Part shown: piece by piece, positions 60,383 through 64,000 of the stretch
Layout of the letters: every line of letters begins with the position of its first letter
How positions within the stretch are numbered: the stretch's first letter is position 1
Assembly (NCBI GenBank): GCA_001769535.1
Contig: MEOH01000028.1
Span: 1 to 64,000 of the forward strand
Direction: 5' to 3'
DNA: 64,000 bases
Source: Bacteroidetes bacterium GWF2_38_335
GTDB taxonomy: Bacteria > Bacteroidota > Bacteroidia > Bacteroidales > GWF2-38-335
Notes under the pieces: generated by a model
Told to the model about the DNA's origin: nothing
Seen by the model: only the letters and a program-made list of their open reading frames with translations
Database searches by the model: none
Made by a program: the position numbers and the translations under genes

Positions 60383-61411
60383 CTATTTTTTGCAAGCTTT
60401 TGAAATGGCAATCATGTCAGTTAAAATGGCATATCCTGTCTGGATTTTTCCTGCACCCGGACCAACCATGGTAACGTCGCCAAGCATGTCGGTGGTGAAA
60501 GTGAGTGCATTTGTTGCGCCCATTACGCCTGCAAGCGGATGAGTTAAAGGCACTTTCTCAGGACCTACTGAACCAACAACGGTTCCGTCTGCTTTCTTTT
60601 CAACACAGCCGATGAGTTTCCATCTGGCGTTTTCTTTCTTTGCTTTGGCGATGTCGTCCAAAGAAATTTTGGTGATGCCTTTACATTTTACATCAGCAAT
60701 TTTCAGATTGGCACCCATCACAATATTGGCAAGGATGGTCACTTTACCTCTTGCATCATGTCCTTCAACGTCGCCTGTTGGATCAGCTTCGGCGTAACCA
60801 AGATCCTGAGCAATTTTCAGAACTTTGTCATAAGCCATTCCTTTTTCCATTTCGGTGAGCATGTAGTTGGTAGTTCCGTTGAGGATACCGCGAATTTTGG
60901 TGATTTCGCAACCTGCGAGCGGACCTTCGGTGAGGTTGATGATCGGAGTACCGGCAACTACAGTACCTTCAATTTTAAACTCAACACCATTTTTCTTTGC
61001 AAGTTTTGCAAGTTCCTGGTATTTGAGAGCAGCCGGACCTTTATTGCTGGTCACAACATGTTTTTTGGTTGATAATGCAGCTTTGCAATGATCGATGGCA
61101 GGGCCTCCGGTTTTCAGATCAGTGAAGGTAAGTTCACAAACCACGTTGGCGTTACATTTTTTAATCAGAGTAACGTTGTCCATTTTTACCACATCTTTGG
61201 TAAATTTCTTTTTGTTTTTGGCCTGATCGAGCATTTTTTTAAGATCAAGACCTTTGGCATTGTAGCAATTGCCATAAACAAAGTCGGCAACGGCAACCAC
61301 TTCGGCAGAATAGCCGTATTTCTTTTTTAAATAATCTTTTTTGGAAAGAAGGATTTCACAAATTCCTTGTCCTACTGTTCCGAAACCAATGATAGCTAAT
61401 TTCTGTTTCAT
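60383..61411 (-). CDS. hom: Homoserine dehydrogenase (short form, no ACT domain)
   Basis: 342 residues. Nucleotide-binding IIGFGTVGQGICE, HVVTSNKGPAAL, IRGILNGTTNYMLTEM and EADPTGDVEGHDARGKV are the family landmarks, the last two the catalytic region. It reduces aspartate semialdehyde to homoserine. It lacks the C-terminal ACT regulatory domain of the usual 430-residue enzyme, so it is probably not feedback-controlled by threonine in the standard way. Downstream of the Cys/Met PLP enzyme gene, which may use its product after acylation. Confidence 0.9.
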   Translation of the reverse strand: MKQKLAIIGFGTVGQGICEILLSKKDYLKKKYGYSAEVVAVADFVYGNCYNAKGLDLKKMLDQAKNKKKFTKDVVKMDNVTLIKKCNANVVCELTFTDLKTGGPAIDHCKAALSTKKHVVTSNKGPAALKYQELAKLAKKNGVEFKIEGTVVAGTPIINLTEGPLAGCEITKIRGILNGTTNYMLTEMEKGMAYDKVLKIAQDLGYAEADPTGDVEGHDARGKVTILANIVMGANLKIADVKCKGITKISLDDIAKAKKENARWKLIGCVEKKADGTVVGSVGPEKVPLTHPLAGVMGATNALTFTTDMLGDVTMVGPGAGKIQTGYAILTDMIAISKACKK

Positions 61412-61431
61412 ACTTTTTTCTTTTTTTAAAC

Positions 61432-61548
61432 GGTTTAAGAAAACGCCAACTACTGCGTTATTATAAAATTATTTTTTCCTTCATTTACTTGAGTAAACTG
61501 CGGAAAAATAATTTTATAATGCCTTGTATTTGACGTTTTCTTAAAACC
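61432..61548 (-). promoter_or_regulatory. Large imperfect inverted repeat upstream of hom
   Basis: Arms of about 45 bases: GGTTTAAGAAAACGCCAACT... on the left, mirrored by ...TTTGACGTTTTCTTAAAACC on the right, with the core TTATAAAATTATTTTT shared, and an inner hairpin TTTACT/AGTAAA. It lies between the PLP enzyme stop and hom start. It could be a regulatory RNA structure, an insertion, or a terminator-like block. Confidence 0.6.
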
Positions 61549-61583
61549 TGCATTTATTTACATTTTATTTTAATAACTAATAA

Positions 61584-63050
61584 TTATTTTCTAAGTCGGG
61601 CAGATGATGCGCCGCCGGCAGAATATTCAGGAGCGGTAAATTTAACTTTTTTACCGTCAAGAACTGAAAGGGCCTGTGTCAAATCGGCGATAATATCGTC
61701 GGGGTGTTCACCACCAACACATAATCTGATCAGATTTGCAGGAATATCTGCTGTTTTACGGGCTTCTTCACCCTGCTGCTGATGAGTTGAGATAGATGGA
61801 ATTGTTGCAACAGATTTGATTCTTCCCAAATCGGTAGCACGCCATATTCTTTCCATGGCATCAAAAACAAGTCTCGCATTTTTCGCTCCGCCTTTTATTC
61901 TGAAAGACATCAGGTGGCCATAGCGGTTGACTTTTTTCTTGTACATTTCATCAAATTCTGAATCAACAAGAACCAGATATTTATTTGCAAGTTTATGTAG
62001 CGGATGAGATTCCAGACCAAGATAATCAACCTGTTCGATGTGTTTGTGCTTTTCAAGGAATTTGGCAATTTTCATAGTGGTGCGGCTCATCATATCAATT
62101 TTTGACCTTAAAGTACGGATGTCATTGATGGTGAGGATGGCGTTAATGGGAGAAATGTTTGGTCCGTTATCCCTGTTAGGCAATGCTTTGATGTAAAAAC
62201 CAAAGTTGGCTTTTAAAGGCTCATTGTCAATTTTCAGATGGCTCAGATTGTTTCGGGCAATTACTGCTCCGGATATTCCAAAACCGCTTGATGTCAGGGT
62301 TTTTGTAACAGACTGGATTACGATATCTGCGCCCCATGCTAATGGACGGAGAAGAGCCGGTGTTGCAACGGTATTGTCAATGATTAAAGGGATTTTGAAT
62401 TTATTGGCAAGCTTGGCAACTTTTTCCAGATCAAAAAATGCTTGTCCGGGGTTGCTGGGCATTTCGCCATAAAGGAACCGTGTGTTTTTGTCAATGAGTT
62501 TTTCCCAGTCTTTAATATCATTAGATTTAACTACTTTTCTCCACTCAATATTTTTCTCCTGATCTTTTCTTACTGCGAACTGCTGGAAAGTACCACCATA
62601 AACCTGGCAGGTAGCCACGAAATTCATTTTTTCGTTTGGTTTCTTTGGGTCGACAGTAAGAAAAGGATCGCAAGCAGCGGCTATTGCGGCCATTCCGGAT
62701 GAAGTAGCACAACAAGTGGCGGTATATTTTGTTCCGTAAGTTTCGAGCATGGCCAGTACGCCTTCAAGATAATACATACTTGGATTAGCAATACGTGAAT
62801 AGCACCAGGTAGGTATTTGATAGCTCAAAGCAGCTTCCATTTCGTCTGAATCACGGTATGCCTGTGATGATGACATATAAATAGGTTCAATAATAGCTCC
62901 CTGATTGAAATCAAGAGCTTCCTGCATGGAATATACCCCATGAACAGCGATGGTATCAAACCGACACTGTTTCATTTTCTTCTGATAGTCGGCATGCCAT
63001 TTCATGGCCCGCTTTCCTGCTTCAACGTAGTAATTGACTCCTTTTGACAT
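61584..63050 (-). CDS. Cys/Met metabolism PLP-dependent enzyme
   Basis: 488 residues. PLP-enzyme fold of the gamma-family: SRIANPSMYYLEGVLAMLE, ATSSGMAAIAAA, and the Schiff-base Lys in SVTKTLTSSGFG (about 247), with a C-terminal RLCVGGEHPDDIIADL. It should be an O-acylhomoserine sulfhydrylase, cystathionine gamma-synthase/lyase or methionine gamma-lyase; the specific activity cannot be set from sequence. The hom gene follows on the same strand, which favours methionine synthesis. It is longer than the usual 390-430, with an N-terminal extension. Confidence 0.9.
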   Translation of the reverse strand: MSKGVNYYVEAGKRAMKWHADYQKKMKQCRFDTIAVHGVYSMQEALDFNQGAIIEPIYMSSSQAYRDSDEMEAALSYQIPTWCYSRIANPSMYYLEGVLAMLETYGTKYTATCCATSSGMAAIAAACDPFLTVDPKKPNEKMNFVATCQVYGGTFQQFAVRKDQEKNIEWRKVVKSNDIKDWEKLIDKNTRFLYGEMPSNPGQAFFDLEKVAKLANKFKIPLIIDNTVATPALLRPLAWGADIVIQSVTKTLTSSGFGISGAVIARNNLSHLKIDNEPLKANFGFYIKALPNRDNGPNISPINAILTINDIRTLRSKIDMMSRTTMKIAKFLEKHKHIEQVDYLGLESHPLHKLANKYLVLVDSEFDEMYKKKVNRYGHLMSFRIKGGAKNARLVFDAMERIWRATDLGRIKSVATIPSISTHQQQGEEARKTADIPANLIRLCVGGEHPDDIIADLTQALSVLDGKKVKFTAPEYSAGGASSARLRK

Positions 63051-63341
63051 ATTCGTTTTTTTAGGGTTTTACAAAAAGTTATTTTTACGAATATAAGTAA
63101 ATCCGTGCAAGAAAATTATATTACATAGCAGTTTTTAAAAAATAACGATGGTTTGCTTTTAATGTGACAGCAAATATGGCAAATTATCTTAAATATGAAA
63201 GTAAACGCAATGAATTTTATCTGATTTCTTTCAATTTGTCAGCTACAGTCAAAAAAATATTATTTTTTAAAAAGCAGAATTTATTAAGCGTTCGATATGA
63301 TTTTCAGGACATAACGGGATTCTGGTGTTTAGAACCATGCA

Positions 63342-64000
63342 TTATTTAAAAACCTCCCTTAATATATCAAGGGAATGCAATCCGGTAAAGCCGGGCAAAT
63401 GAATTTTGTAATAAGTAAGGATGTCTTCGAGAATTGTTGCCCTTTGTTGGTTAGTCAACTGCAAATCATTGAGTTTGTTATAAGGAAGAGTCATGCAGTT
63501 GTTGAAATAACCGGCACTGTGGTTCAAGGCTGAAAATCCGTGTACGGGGGCGTGATCAGAAAACTTTCCTTCTATAAAATCAAGATATTCCTGCGGGGAA
63601 GAAGTCCTCACCGGGCCAAACCCCAAATAGCGCGTAAGTTTTATTAAAAATGCCAGATGAAAATCGGCAATATTTTTTTCCAGAACATCAAAATAAGTCA
63701 TACCTGTTTTTATGAAATCAAAGAGATCAATATCCTGAGATTCTTCCTGCAATGATTTTCCAAGCATTTCGGATAAAAAGAGGGTGGTTGTGTTTTTTTT
63801 GATGTTAAAAGGAATGTCAGAATACGGAGTATCAATATGAACTTCTCTGATTCTCTGAAGCTCCCGTCCCTGCTTTACATCTGCTTCGATGTTCAAAATA
63901 AACATTGGCTGAAAAAATGCTGCTTTAATTGCTGATTTTCTGTTTTTTGACAGTGTAACAAAAAATGATTGCCGTCCCAGTTCTCGGGTATACATCTGCA
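63342..64000 (-). CDS. recO: DNA repair protein RecO, partial (5' end outside window)
   Basis: The track starts at an internal Met (MYTRELGRQSFFV), but the frame is open to the edge (one more codon, CAG) and RecO normally has about 20-25 residues before this point, so the true start lies beyond 64000. Visible: ELGRQSFFVTLSKN OB-fold start, FLSEMLGKSLQEE, AFLIKLTRYLGFGP, and a C-terminal LDILREVFK. RecO loads RecA on SSB-coated DNA. The zinc-type cysteines of some RecO are absent. Confidence 0.9.
   Translation of the reverse strand, partial: QMYTRELGRQSFFVTLSKNRKSAIKAAFFQPMFILNIEADVKQGRELQRIREVHIDTPYSDIPFNIKKNTTTLFLSEMLGKSLQEESQDIDLFDFIKTGMTYFDVLEKNIADFHLAFLIKLTRYLGFGPVRTSSPQEYLDFIEGKFSDHAPVHGFSALNHSAGYFNNCMTLPYNKLNDLQLTNQQRATILEDILTYYKIHLPGFTGLHSLDILREVFK

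Noticed and set aside
63051-63160. SAM or other riboswitch upstream of the Cys/Met PLP enzyme
   Set aside because: No recognisable riboswitch core or terminator pair in the leader read on the minus strand.
63164-63349. 61-residue plus-strand ORF before recO
   Set aside because: AT-rich, no motif, overlaps the end of the convergent recO frame; no evidence of coding.

Overview
The window reads as a chromosome segment of an anaerobic member of the Bacteroidota, probably Bacteroidales or a close relative; I cannot place it more precisely. Grounds: type IX secretion (T9SS) C-terminal sorting domains, the acpP-fabF-rnc-IPExxxVDY gene order, a DUF2723 membrane protein, repeated TAnnTTTG promoter boxes with almost no Shine-Dalgarno sites, a futalosine-pathway menaquinone gene (mqnC), and a tungsten-type aldehyde ferredoxin oxidoreductase. 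TGA ends at least eight intact genes, so the standard bacterial code applies.

Layout. 1-3.5 kb: two divergent secreted proteins, a metallopeptidase-like protein cut by the window edge and a beta-helix T9SS cargo gene broken by one in-frame TGA. 3.8-12.8 kb: thiol peroxidase, DedA protein, a lipoprotein phosphoesterase, a coupled pepA-acyl-CoA reductase-pRiA4b operon, mqnC, a KAS III enzyme and a muramidase-like protein. 12.8-17.8 kb: a MITE-like element, RNase R, an AraC/GyrI pair. 17.8-21.1 kb: an AT-rich accessory islet with an orphan RHS-tip toxin candidate, a lipoprotein that may be its immunity partner, a 53-residue ORF, a RelE/ParE toxin-antitoxin pair and tRNA-Gln, bordered by repeats. 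21.1-31.3 kb: DUF2723 protein, polysaccharide deacetylase, trpS, and a mixed MacB/Fet ABC operon. 31.5-37.3 kb: housekeeping genes (gapA, M42 peptidase, rnc, fabF, acpP, purN). 37.3-50 kb: a DUF4143 ATPase between two 64-bp direct repeats, a WD40 protein, an OmpA lipoprotein, and two thioredoxin-like genes made by a tandem duplication whose second copy is decaying; then small secreted proteins and a TPR/SpoIIE phosphatase. 50-64 kb: folK, upp, a hybrid-like histidine kinase, purF, an aldehyde oxidoreductase, homoserine dehydrogenase, a Cys/Met PLP enzyme, and recO cut by the right edge.

Most genes are core metabolism and envelope functions. The accessory signals worth following are the toxin islet, the repeat-flanked ATPase, the duplication with decay, two TGA-broken genes, and several large inverted repeats in operon gaps. 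All product names come from motif and family recognition by eye; no database search was run.
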